Assembly: GCA_900756555.1 (NCBI GenBank)
Contig: CAAEKP010000074.1
Location: forward strand, 1-11,399
Direction of reading: 5' to 3'
DNA from: Peptococcaceae bacterium
GTDB lineage: Bacteria > Bacillota > Peptococcia > Peptococcales > Peptococcaceae
DNA length: 11,399 nucleotides
Numbering within the stretch: the stretch's first letter is position 1; each line of letters opens with the position of its first letter. A program made the position numbers and the translations under genes. Positions 1-5,513 of this stretch are shown piece by piece. The notes beneath the pieces were generated by a model. The model made no database searches. It saw only the letters and a program-made list of their open reading frames with translations, and was not told the origin of the DNA.

Positions 1-333
1 AATAAACTTGGCTGTATTGGCGTGATAGCCCTCGCCTAAATCAGTAGTCACAAACTGATAGCGCAGGCCAGCCTCATCAGCCAGACGGTACGAATCCCGA
101 ATGCGCACATCGTCCGTTTCCATCCCCAGCATACCGCCCAACAGCGCCAGATCTGTGCCGTGGCCTTTATAGGTTTTAGCAAAGGAACCGTGCAGCTGAA
201 TCTCCACACTCTGCGGTATTTCCCCGGCAATTGCCCGGGCAAACCGCCCCAGACGCACAGCCCCCGCCGTGTGGCTGCTGGACGGCCCCACCATCACCGG
301 CCCGATAATATCAAAACAGCTATACTCACTCAT
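1..333 (-). CDS. sdaAB: L-serine dehydratase, iron-sulfur-dependent, beta subunit (partial, 3' end off the left edge)
   Basis: This is the first 111 codons of a gene that continues past base 1. L-serine dehydratase deaminates L-serine to pyruvate and ammonia in the cytoplasm. The oxygen-sensitive 4Fe-4S cluster sits in the alpha subunit, and the beta subunit completes the enzyme. Seen here: the family signature GPSSSHTAG at residues 16-24, preceded by FDIIGPV, and a GHGTD motif at residues 57-61. The start context YSCFDIIGPV is that of the separate beta chain rather than of single-chain enzymes of the E. coli SdaA type, which begin differently. The usual C-terminal ACT-like part would lie outside the window. 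The ATG at 333 has a purine-rich AGGGGGAT ribosome site about six bases upstream. The alpha subunit is expected beyond the left edge but is not visible. Identification is confident; subunit naming is slightly less so because only half of the chain is seen. Confidence 0.93.
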   Translation of the reverse strand, partial: MSEYSCFDIIGPVMVGPSSSHTAGAVRLGRFARAIAGEIPQSVEIQLHGSFAKTYKGHGTDLALLGGMLGMETDDVRIRDSYRLADEAGLRYQFVTTDLGEGYHANTAKFI

Positions 334-366
334 GCCGTTATCCCCCTCTATATCTTATTGATATTT

Positions 367-395
367 ATTGTACTATCCCGGAAGCAGGGAAGCAA
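367..395 (-). promoter_or_regulatory. Sigma-A promoter of sdaAB
   Basis: Read on the minus strand, TTGCTT (390-395) and TACAAT (367-372) are separated by exactly 17 bases. Transcription would begin near 360, giving a leader of about 27 bases before the ATG at 333. It lies between the stop of the upstream membrane-protein gene and sdaAB, so sdaAB can be expressed on its own. No terminator is visible between that gene and this promoter. Confidence 0.7.
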
Positions 396-411
396 ATAGA
401 AAATTAAGAGT

Positions 412-828
412 TTATGCTCCCATACATTCACTGATTAATTCAAAAAGCTCTTCTCGTCCTCGATAATAGAACGGTGCTAAACGATAATGAATTTTAAAAA
501 ATCCATAAAACAATACCTGACCCAATGAGAAAAACAATAGTACACCTGTAAGTTCTATAGGCCCAGGTACTTTAAACAACACTGGCAGAAAAATTGCTGC
601 AAAAACGATATTCAAATATAAAGGCATCATTAAATTTCCTTCCAGATGTGATTTTCCACCTTTTCTATAAAATTCGCCTGTAAAAGTCCATCCATTTCTC
701 GTTTTTATCGTTAGCACTTGCTGCTGTATTTTTAATTTATATCTTGATTGTGTTGCAAAGGTTTGCACCAAACATTCTTTTACTTCAGATAATTGTTTAT
801 CCGATTCCCAATAACAAGCTGGCTTCAT
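412..828 (-). CDS. Hypothetical membrane protein, two predicted transmembrane helices
   Basis: This is a 138-residue protein that I do not recognise. Residues 1-65 are polar and probably cytoplasmic, with a basic stretch just before the first membrane segment. Residues about 69-86 and 93-112 are hydrophobic enough to be two membrane helices joined by a short proline- and glycine-containing turn, so both ends should face the same side. Residues 113-138 form a short aromatic and acidic tail. The frame is open upstream to a TTG at 849. However, the ATG at 828 is preceded by AGGGGTG five bases away, while the TTG has no comparable site, so 828 is chosen. It is the last gene of a three-gene minus-strand cluster and starts 23 bases after the stop of its neighbour. 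The DNA is AT-rich compared with the ruv genes. The general shape recalls small inner-membrane accessory proteins; no function is assigned. Confidence 0.72.
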   Translation of the reverse strand: MKPACYWESDKQLSEVKECLVQTFATQSRYKLKIQQQVLTIKTRNGWTFTGEFYRKGGKSHLEGNLMMPLYLNIVFAAIFLPVLFKVPGPIELTGVLLFFSLGQVLFYGFFKIHYRLAPFYYRGREELFELISECMGA

Positions 829-851
829 CGTGTCACCCCTAATTTTCAATC

Positions 852-1634
852 CTACTTTTTATCTGCCTTTAACTGTTCCTGATAAACAAACCAGTTCGGC
901 AATTCCACACAACCGATTGTTAGACTGGCAGAATCCTTCGCTAAAGTAACACCGGGAAATGTATTTAAGGAATCTGTTATAATATCTCCTTCTCGCGCTA
1001 CAGTAAATGTTTGTCCTGTTTTCACCTGATGAGCAAGGCGAATTAAAGTAATGCCTAAACCCAACAGGCCATGCTTATTCAGATAAAAAATCGTGTCATA
1101 ATTAACCTTATTACCGTAGTTATCATAAATTTTCAAAGTTGCCAGGCTACAAATCGCGTTCTGTATTGCCTCTAAATCCCCCACGCCTTCTTCCCGCAAG
1201 GCAACACAAAATTGTCGCTCCTGTTTATGGCGGTCATTCTGCGAAAACCGGGAATCCCTCAAATATTGCACCTTTGCCCTAAACTTAGAAGGACTATCAG
1301 ATGATAACATACTCTCAAAAGAATCTTGTTCCTGGGTCTGATAAATAAATAAGGAATCACAATCCGGCGTCAAATGCAAACCCATACTCACTGTTTCAAA
1401 TTCACCGATCGGGTCTGTACGGTTATCGAGGTACATCTCACTGTCTGCCAGATAGATGCAATTAAGACCAAACGTAAACATTGCCTCCCGCGTCATGTCA
1501 AAATGGACAGCAAAGTTTTCGTTCTGCCTTTCTTCCGGCCATACTATAATCCGTCCACGGCACTCTTGAAACGACAATAAATCATCCGTCTGATTTAGAG
1601 AAAAATGGAGCCCCTTTTCATCTAAATAAATCAT
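852..1634 (-). CDS. Hypothetical protein, 260 residues, soluble
   Basis: I do not recognise this protein family. There is no signal peptide or convincing membrane helix, so it is probably cytoplasmic. The N-terminal half alternates short hydrophobic and charged stretches typical of beta structure; the middle (about residues 105-145) is rich in Ser, Asp, Arg and Gln; the C-terminal part again looks mixed alpha/beta. No nuclease, kinase or transferase motif was seen. Two in-frame ATGs compete. The one at 1643 lies only two bases after the AGGGGG ribosome site and overlaps the previous gene by seven bases. The one at 1634 lies eleven bases from that site and just after the previous stop codon. 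The second is chosen, but the choice is uncertain. The gene sits between the CPCC zinc-ribbon-like gene and the small membrane-protein gene, all co-oriented with almost no spacing, so one transcript is likely. An immunity or accessory role is possible but is speculation. Confidence 0.72.
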   Translation of the reverse strand: MIYLDEKGLHFSLNQTDDLLSFQECRGRIIVWPEERQNENFAVHFDMTREAMFTFGLNCIYLADSEMYLDNRTDPIGEFETVSMGLHLTPDCDSLFIYQTQEQDSFESMLSSDSPSKFRAKVQYLRDSRFSQNDRHKQERQFCVALREEGVGDLEAIQNAICSLATLKIYDNYGNKVNYDTIFYLNKHGLLGLGITLIRLAHQVKTGQTFTVAREGDIITDSLNTFPGVTLAKDSASLTIGCVELPNWFVYQEQLKADKK

Positions 1635-1636
1635 GA

Positions 1637-2191
1637 TTAACATAGCCCCCTTTTTATTTTGACAGCTTTCCCACTCATTGCAGCTACTTGCTCCTTCGTT
1701 GCCGGAAAATAGTGGTCACCATCCTGCAGGACAAATTGGTTACCTGCTAAATCTTGATTCCAAGAACACATAGAACAGCACAAAACCAGTTCTTCATTTC
1801 TATCATTTGTACGCACAAGATATCGTAAATAATTATCTTTACAGCAAGGGCAATCTATATCCGAATAGATAGTGATTAAATCATACAATACTGACCTGGA
1901 AAGACTGATAACGTGGCTAACTTTTTTAAATTGGCCTGAAAAAAGACGGCTTTTGGCGTCATTCAAAGAAAAGTATTCCGTTTCTTCTAACACATATTTG
2001 TCTACATCAAGATTTAATAAAAATTCAATGTCATCATAAACCTCTAGTTCTTTTTTCATTAAAAATTTATATTTTTTTATCCATGCAACCATAAACTGAT
2101 AGTATTCTTTGTTATTGCATGGATTTTTCTCTGTCAGCATTTCATCGTAGCCATTCAGCAGCATATTTAACCATTTATTGAACTTGGGCAT
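1637..2191 (-). CDS. Hypothetical protein with a CPCC / CCxxC zinc-ribbon-like module
   Basis: This is a 184-residue protein of unknown function. The first 100 residues are rich in Lys, Glu and aromatic residues and look mainly helical. The second half carries a CPCC cluster (Cys114, Cys116, Cys117) and, about 20 residues later, CCSMC (Cys138, Cys139, Cys142). Two cysteine knuckles at this spacing are what a small zinc ribbon would show, so a metal site that stabilises the fold or contacts nucleic acid or protein is inferred. Upstream in-frame starts exist at 2197 and 2227. The AAGGAAGGGG ribosome site abuts the ATG at 2197 but lies six bases before the ATG at 2191, so 2191 is preferred. It is the first gene of the three-gene cluster and has a strong promoter. 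The following gene begins within a few bases of its stop codon, which points to translational coupling. Confidence 0.72.
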   Translation of the reverse strand: MPKFNKWLNMLLNGYDEMLTEKNPCNNKEYYQFMVAWIKKYKFLMKKELEVYDDIEFLLNLDVDKYVLEETEYFSLNDAKSRLFSGQFKKVSHVISLSRSVLYDLITIYSDIDCPCCKDNYLRYLVRTNDRNEELVLCCSMCSWNQDLAGNQFVLQDGDHYFPATKEQVAAMSGKAVKIKRGLC

Positions 2192-2244
2192 ATACATCCC
2201 CTTCCTTCTAAACAGCAAACGGAACAATGTTTTCTTACAATTTA

Positions 2245-2273
2245 ATTATAGTAAATTTTTATAGATTGAGCAA
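2245..2273 (-). promoter_or_regulatory. Sigma-A promoter of the three-gene unknown cluster
   Basis: On the minus strand a TTGCTC box (2268-2273) and a perfect TATAAT (2245-2250) are 17 bases apart. The start point would be near 2238, leaving a leader of about 47 bases before the ATG at 2191. It lies just downstream of the terminator that closes the 64-residue gene, so the cluster is an independent transcription unit. Confidence 0.75.
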
Positions 2274-2293
2274 TTTATTTATTTTCATCAACA

Positions 2294-2352
2294 AAAATAA
2301 AACAGAGATACCTTGTAACATCATTCGTACAATTTCATCTCCGTTTTATTTT
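2294..2352 (-). terminator. Intrinsic terminator after the 64-residue protein gene
   Basis: Arms 2294-2309 and 2337-2352 pair over 16 positions with a single G-U wobble, and the loop contains a further five-base stem. On the minus strand the stem runs into TTTTATTTTTG. The 5' arm overlaps the stop codon of the gene. The arms are U- and A-rich at both ends, so some activity in the other direction is possible, but no plus-strand gene ends here. Confidence 0.8.
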
Positions 2353-2545
2353 ATACCAGCTCACTTAATGGCGTTTCTAATTGCTGATAAACAGTTTCTA
2401 ATCCTTGAATTTCATCCAGCAACGCATAAAAAGCCAATGAAAATGATTCTGGAGAGCCAACACGATCACTCATACAGTCCGTAATGAAAAATAATTTTTC
2501 CAATTTAAAAATCACTGTATCCAATTTTGTTATTTGTTCTGCCAT
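2351..2545 (-). CDS. Small protein, 64 residues, divergent from the XRE regulator
   Basis: This small protein has no recognised family. It starts MAEQITKLD and looks largely alpha-helical, with hydrophobic positions spaced as in a helical hairpin (about residues 7-24 and 35-58) and an acidic overall charge. There is no signal peptide or membrane helix. The frame is open further upstream, but the ATG at 2545 has GAGGTG (2552-2557) six bases before it and is the clear start. The gene has its own promoter and a strong terminator, and it is transcribed away from the HTH regulator gene across a gap of about 130 bases. A divergent small gene next to an XRE repressor is a common layout in phage-derived, integrative-element and toxin-antitoxin-like modules, so regulation by the neighbour is likely. 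The function remains unknown. Confidence 0.68.
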   Translation of the reverse strand: MAEQITKLDTVIFKLEKLFFITDCMSDRVGSPESFSLAFYALLDEIQGLETVYQQLETPLSELV

Positions 2546-2595
2546 AACAAGCACCTCTTTTTTATACAAGTCCAACTAATCATATTATGCTTACA

Positions 2596-2625
2596 ATTCT
2601 AATTATAATATTAGCTGTTGGTCAA
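2596..2625 (-). promoter_or_regulatory. Promoter of the 64-residue gene; probable repressor target region
   Basis: On the minus strand TTGACC (2620-2625) and TAGAAT (2596-2601) are 18 bases apart. The segment between them holds AT-rich partly symmetrical sequence (around 2601-2614) that could serve as an operator for the divergent XRE regulator. No convincing separate plus-strand promoter was found for the regulator, although it must lie in or next to this stretch. Confidence 0.5.
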
Positions 2626-2672
2626 GCAGTATTTTGTATAAACTAATTACATTATACTTAGGAGGTGTTGAT

Positions 2673-3026
2673 ATGGCTGCGAAAAAAGCACTGAATGTGG
2701 AAATTGGATACCGCGTGCAAACTTCAAGAGAACGTGCTGGCCTCACACAAGAACAGTTAGCCGAAAAAATTAATCGGTCAACGCAATTTGTATCAACACT
2801 GGAACGCGGTGCGGCTGGTGCTTCACTGGAAACCATCATCAACCTCTGCGACGCATTGAAGGTATCCAGCGAATGGCTATTGCGTGGCAGAGATGCAGCA
2901 CCAGATGCGGCACGTATTGCAATGAAACTTACAACTTTATCCGAACAACAACTTGCTATTGTTGACCGCATGACAGATAACATGATTGATTTATTGCGAA
3001 TCACAACAGAAGAAAAAGAACAGTAG
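2673..3026 (+). CDS. XRE-family (Cro/CI-type) helix-turn-helix transcriptional regulator
   Basis: This is a 117-residue DNA-binding protein. Residues 9-66 match the five-helix Cro/CI fold: the recognition region LTQEQLAEKINRSTQFVSTL (24-43) leads into ERG, followed by the usual LETIINLCDALKVSSEWLL segment. The remaining 45 residues are helical with regular leucine and isoleucine spacing and probably form the dimer interface; they are too short for a peptidase or sensor domain. The ATG at 2673 has an ideal AGGAGGTG site about seven bases upstream. An in-frame extension back to 2634 lacks such a site and was rejected. The gene is divergent from the 64-residue gene and ends in a strong terminator that overlaps its last codons, so it is monocistronic. 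It most likely represses itself and the divergent gene; the inducer is unknown. Confidence 0.9.
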   Translation: MAAKKALNVEIGYRVQTSRERAGLTQEQLAEKINRSTQFVSTLERGAAGASLETIINLCDALKVSSEWLLRGRDAAPDAARIAMKLTTLSEQQLAIVDRMTDNMIDLLRITTEEKEQ

Positions 3027-3065
3027 ACGAAAAGATTATTGCAATTTCGTTTACTGTTCTTTTTT
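3018..3065 (+). terminator. Intrinsic terminator of the XRE regulator gene
   Basis: Arms 3018-3032 and 3045-3059 form a 15-base stem with one G-U wobble, followed by six T residues. The 5' arm begins inside the last codons and includes the stop codon. Confidence 0.88.
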
Positions 3066-3087
3066 ATTGCACTTTTTTACCTTGTGG

Positions 3088-3176
3088 GTGAAGGGTTGTG
3101 CATAGATGCATGGTTTTCTGGAAACTTTTTCATAAATGAAAGAAATATAAGAATAAAAAACGTTGCAACCCTTCAC
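3088..3176. repeat. Structured element, copy A: conserved core with self-complementary arms
   Basis: The outer arms at 3088-3098 and 3166-3176 are perfect 11-base complements (GTGAAGGGTTG). Inside is the core TTTTCTGGAAACTTTTT (3114-3130) and an A-rich ATAAGAA-type stretch. The same core and A-rich stretch occur in copy B at 3900-3994, where the arms are different but again complementary to each other. There is no T-run after the right arm, so it is not a terminator. Confidence 0.6.
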
Positions 3177-3255
3177 ATCGTCACAGAATAACGCACCAAC
3201 ATAGTACAATGCGAAGAAATTCCACCGCAAGCGGGAAGCTAATAGCTTCCCCTAC
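3172..3255. repeat. Direct repeat R1 ending in a REP-like palindrome
   Basis: This is about 84 bases, similar to R2 at 3722-3807. The last 25 bases (3231-3255) are identical in the two copies and hold the perfect hairpin GGGAAGCT-AAT-AGCTTCCC. Read on the minus strand the hairpin is preceded by GTAG, the head seen in REP sequences mobilised by Y1-type RAYT transposases. No such transposase is in the window. Confidence 0.7.
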
Positions 3256-3349
3256 GAAAACATGACAACCCCATCGGGGCGTTGCCCCAACCCCCAGCGG
3301 AGTACGAAGCTATTTCGTGACACGCTTTTCTGTGTCCGTTCAGAACAAG

Positions 3350-3417
3350 GCGTCTTTTTCAGCGGAGAAGTGAGGCTATATAGATGATATGCGAACGAGC
3401 CGCTGAAAAAACAACGC
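3350..3417. repeat. Inverted repeat, 11 perfect bases plus outer pairs
   Basis: TTTTTCAGCGG (3355-3365) is exactly complementary to CCGCTGAAAAA (3400-3410). The pairing resumes outside with GCGT (3350-3353) and ACGC (3414-3417). The loop is 34 bases. There is no associated gene, and the function is unknown. Confidence 0.6.
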
Positions 3418-3451
3418 AGTTATGGATTTGCGCAGAAATTCGCGCTTCAAA

Positions 3452-3620
3452 AGAGCAAGTACGCTCTGAGGATTGTTTATTCCCCGTCGCCGGATTTCTC
3501 ATAACACAGCAGAATCTATTGTCCAAGGGTGCGCAGCACCGCAAAGCGGCTATGCCCTTGACAAATGGATTCTTGCCGTGTTGAAATCTGCCTGCGCGAC
3601 GGGGATAAGAACAATGCTCT
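3452..3620. repeat. Long imperfect foldback (about 169 bases)
   Basis: The two halves fold on each other almost end to end. Paired blocks, outside to inside, are AGAGC/GCTCT, ATTGTT (3472-3477)/AACAAT (3610-3615), CCCCGTCGC (3482-3490)/GCGACGGGG (3596-3604), GATTT/AAATC, AACAC/GTGTT, GCA/TGC, GAATC/GATTC and GTC-AAGGG (3521-3529)/CCCTTGAC (3555-3562). The tip carries two small hairpins, GGTGC/GCACC and CCGC/GCGG. Interruptions are small bulges. This could be a degenerate mobile foldback element or a structured RNA. It has no ORF of its own and no flanking duplication that I could see. Confidence 0.7.
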
Positions 3621-3721
3621 ACAACGAAGCTATAGGGAAATTTAACAAGTCGCGACCATTCTCCAGAGCCGTTCCCCTTTGAGAAAGGGGCGGAGGGGTA
3701 AGAGGCATACCCGTAAAAGTG

Positions 3722-3807
3722 TTCACCTCGTTACCACATAACGCATCCAGTATATCAAATTGCGGAAGAAATGTTGCCACACGCGGGAAGCTAATAGCTT
3801 CCCCTAC
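3722..3807. repeat. Direct repeat R2 ending in a REP-like palindrome
   Basis: This is the second copy of R1 in the same orientation, about 550 bases away. The first 60 bases are related but diverged (shared blocks include ATAACGCA and AAGAAAT). The last 25 bases (3783-3807) are identical to 3231-3255. Selection or recent copying has acted mainly on the palindrome. Confidence 0.7.
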
Positions 3808-3899
3808 AAATTAGACAGGCAAATTCACCTACAGATGATGCATTTATGGTCTGTTTATGGTGTATTTATGACACTTTTTTTGTCTCAACCAATAGGGTT

Positions 3900-3994
3900 A
3901 TGACGTATATGGTGTATTTTCTGGAAACTTTTTTGAATTTTAAACAAAAGTATAAATTACAATAAGAAATACAAAAAATGCACCATCTCGTCAT
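3900..3994. repeat. Structured element, copy B
   Basis: Left-arm blocks ATGACG (3900-3905) and ATGGTG (3909-3914) pair with CACCAT (3981-3986) and CGTCAT (3989-3994). The core TTTTCTGGAAACTTTTT (3917-3933) is identical to copy A. A partial duplication of its left side, TATGGTGTATTT followed by a T-run, lies just upstream at 3856-3880. The right end abuts the T-tract of the ruv-operon terminator. Confidence 0.6.
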
Positions 3995-4041
3995 AAAAAA
4001 AGCAACATACCCAACGCTGTTTTTGTTGGATATGTCGCTTT
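3995..4041 (-). terminator. Intrinsic terminator of the ruv operon
   Basis: Arms 3999-4015 and 4025-4041 form a 17-base stem with a nine-base loop. The two imperfect positions are A-C mismatches on the plus strand but G-U wobbles on the minus strand, and the minus strand continues into seven T residues. This fixes the orientation. The ruvCAB-DUF2905 message would therefore have a 3' untranslated region of about 190 bases containing the foldback at 4109-4232. Confidence 0.85.
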
Positions 4042-4108
4042 CAACGGACAATTGATAAAATATATTGGCGCATTGCGCCAACGGCGGCATGTGGTCATAC
4101 CGCCCTAC

Positions 4109-4232
4109 AAGGACGTAATAATTTTTGTTTCTGACAAGGCGGCTTTCAAATTTGCGCCGCGTGGCGTACTAATGGTACGCGAGCAAGCGAATTTGAAAAC
4201 AACACAGTCAGAGGCAAAAAGAATGCGTCCTT
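4109..4232. repeat. Foldback element C1 (124 bases) abutting the DUF2905 stop codon
   Basis: The terminal inverted arms extend about 48 bases each. AAGGACG (4109-4115) pairs with CGTCCTT (4226-4232); inside, TTTTTG/CAAAAA, TCTGAC/GTCAGA and TTTCAAATT/AATTTGAAA pair. The centre is a perfect GCGTAC-TAATG-GTACGC hairpin. The right end stops one base from the stop codon of DUF2905. A related shorter copy (C2) is at 10761-10833, likewise one base from a stop codon. Confidence 0.72.
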
Positions 4233-4233
4233 C

Positions 4234-4452
4234 CTACCGGTTGAACAGATTCATAATCACACTCAGAACCACACTCAACACAATGCAGCTCACGATTGGA
4301 AAATAGAAACTGCCGTGTTCGCCTTTGATAAAGATATCGCCGGGTAGATGACCCAGACTGATAAATTTGCTCAGCGCCATAATGACCAGACCCACTAAGA
4401 TGGCGCCCAGCCCTAAAATAATCAGCAGTTTGCCTAATTCGCTTCCGTTCAT
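4234..4452 (-). CDS. DUF2905 family small membrane protein
   Basis: This is a 72-residue protein. Residues 7-30 and 47-68 are two membrane helices, joined by a loop with the family's characteristic LGHLPGDIFIKGEHGSFYFP segment. The length and the motif match DUF2905 proteins, which are often found next to ruvB in Firmicutes but have no established role. The ATG overlaps the ruvB stop codon (ATGA), so translation is coupled, with a GGGGATG-like ribosome site inside the ruvB end. It is the last gene before the foldback C1 and the operon terminator. Its conserved linkage to the Holliday-junction genes is known, but whether it participates in DNA repair is not. Confidence 0.93.
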   Translation of the reverse strand: MNGSELGKLLIILGLGAILVGLVIMALSKFISLGHLPGDIFIKGEHGSFYFPIVSCIVLSVVLSVIMNLFNR

Positions 4453-5504
4453 ATTTCATCCCCCCACAGGTTACCTGCTGTTGGCGCAGGTGCCGACTGG
4501 TTCGGCAGCGGAATACCCAGATGCTGATAGGCCAGCGGTGTGCAGATGCGCCCGCGCGGTGTGCGGCTCAGGAATCCTTTTTGCAGCAGATAAGGCTCGC
4601 ACACATCTTCAATGGTGCCGCTGTCCTCGTTGACGGTAGCCGCCAATGTTTCCAGCCCCACAGGGCCACCGTTAAAGTTGCGGATAATGGCCATCAGCAC
4701 ACGATGGTCGATTTTATCCAGCCCTTCACTGTCGATTTCTAACTGGGTTAAGGCTAAATCGGCAATCTCTTTGGTAATCAGGCCATCGCCTTTTACCTGC
4801 GCAAAGTCACGCACACGGCGCAGCAAACGGTTGGCAATACGCGGCGTGCCACGGGAGCGACGGGCAATCTCCAATGCGCCTTCTTCTTCAATGGGCATCG
4901 CCAGAATTTCTGCACTGCGGGTCACAATCTGCTGCAATTCTTCTACCGTATAAAATTCCAACCGCTCAATTACACCAAAACGATCCCGCAGCGGGCCGGT
5001 CAGCATCCCTGCTTTGGTGGTAGCGCCAATCAAGGTGAACGGCGGCAAGTCAATGCGCAGAGAGCGGGCGCTGGGGCCTTTGCCAATCATAATATCCAGC
5101 GCAAAGTCCTCAATAGCCGGATACAGCACTTCCTCCACAGTGCGGTTGATGCGGTGAATTTCATCAATAAACAATACATCGTGCGGCTCCAGATTGGTTA
5201 AAATAGCAGCCAAATCACCAGCCCTCTCAATAGCAGGGCCGGAGGTTATTTTTATCTGCACATTCAGTTCATTGGCAATAATGTTTGCCAGCGTAGTCTT
5301 GCCCAGCCCCGGCGGGCCATACAGCAGCACATGATCCAACGCTTCGCCGCGGGCTTTGGCAGCCTCTACATAGATGGTCATATTCTCTTTTACTTTGCTC
5401 TGCCCGATATAGTCCGACAGCACTTTGGGGCGCACCTTGTTGCCCTCGGAACTATCCTCCAACATGGCGTGCGGCGTTATGATTCGTTCGTCTTCAAAAT
5501 CCAT
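4449..5504 (-). CDS. ruvB: Holliday junction branch migration ATPase RuvB
   Basis: This is a 351-residue AAA+ motor. As a hexameric ring it pumps DNA through the RuvA-bound Holliday junction using ATP. Seen in order: Walker A GPPGLGKT (63-70), Walker B LFIDEIHR (111-118), sensor I TLIGATT (157-163), the GPLRDRFG arginine-finger region (170-177), sensor II around GTPRIANRLLRR (219-230), and the C-terminal winged-helix DNA-binding domain with the GPVGLETLA motif (280-288) and TPRGR (315-319). The C-terminal tail is slightly extended. All catalytic residues are present. The ATG at 5504 has AGGAGG five bases upstream, and the ruvA stop codon merges with that site (TAGGAGG). It lies between ruvA and DUF2905 in one operon. 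Confidence 0.99.
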   Translation of the reverse strand: MDFEDERIITPHAMLEDSSEGNKVRPKVLSDYIGQSKVKENMTIYVEAAKARGEALDHVLLYGPPGLGKTTLANIIANELNVQIKITSGPAIERAGDLAAILTNLEPHDVLFIDEIHRINRTVEEVLYPAIEDFALDIMIGKGPSARSLRIDLPPFTLIGATTKAGMLTGPLRDRFGVIERLEFYTVEELQQIVTRSAEILAMPIEEEGALEIARRSRGTPRIANRLLRRVRDFAQVKGDGLITKEIADLALTQLEIDSEGLDKIDHRVLMAIIRNFNGGPVGLETLAATVNEDSGTIEDVCEPYLLQKGFLSRTPRGRICTPLAYQHLGIPLPNQSAPAPTAGNLWGDEI

Positions 5505-5513
5505 AGCAGCCTC

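Larger units (their letters stand above)
3066..3994. other. Gene-free, repeat-rich intergenic region
   Basis: There is no credible coding sequence here. Short open frames exist but lack ribosome sites, and several run through inverted-repeat arms. The region contains at least seven hairpins or foldbacks, two direct repeats of about 85 bases, and two copies of a core-conserved structured element. Besides the elements listed separately, small perfect hairpins are seen at 3674-3690 (CCCCTTT/AAAGGGG, loop GAG) and 3696-3712 (GGGTA/TACCC), with weaker ones around 3305-3335. It looks like a landing zone for short palindromic repeats, or a region with structured transcripts. Confidence 0.75.

Noticed and set aside
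3384..3682. Several overlapping open frames of 60-70 codons on both strands
   Set aside because: They run through the arms of the long foldback, lack ribosome sites, and have sequences dictated by the repeat structure.
3066..4233. CRISPR array
   Set aside because: Repeats occur only twice, are of different families and lack regular spacing; no cas genes are present.
4208..4459. 83-codon open frame on the minus strand overlapping DUF2905
   Set aside because: It is a different frame of the same DNA; the DUF2905 frame has the family motif, membrane helices and coupling to ruvB.
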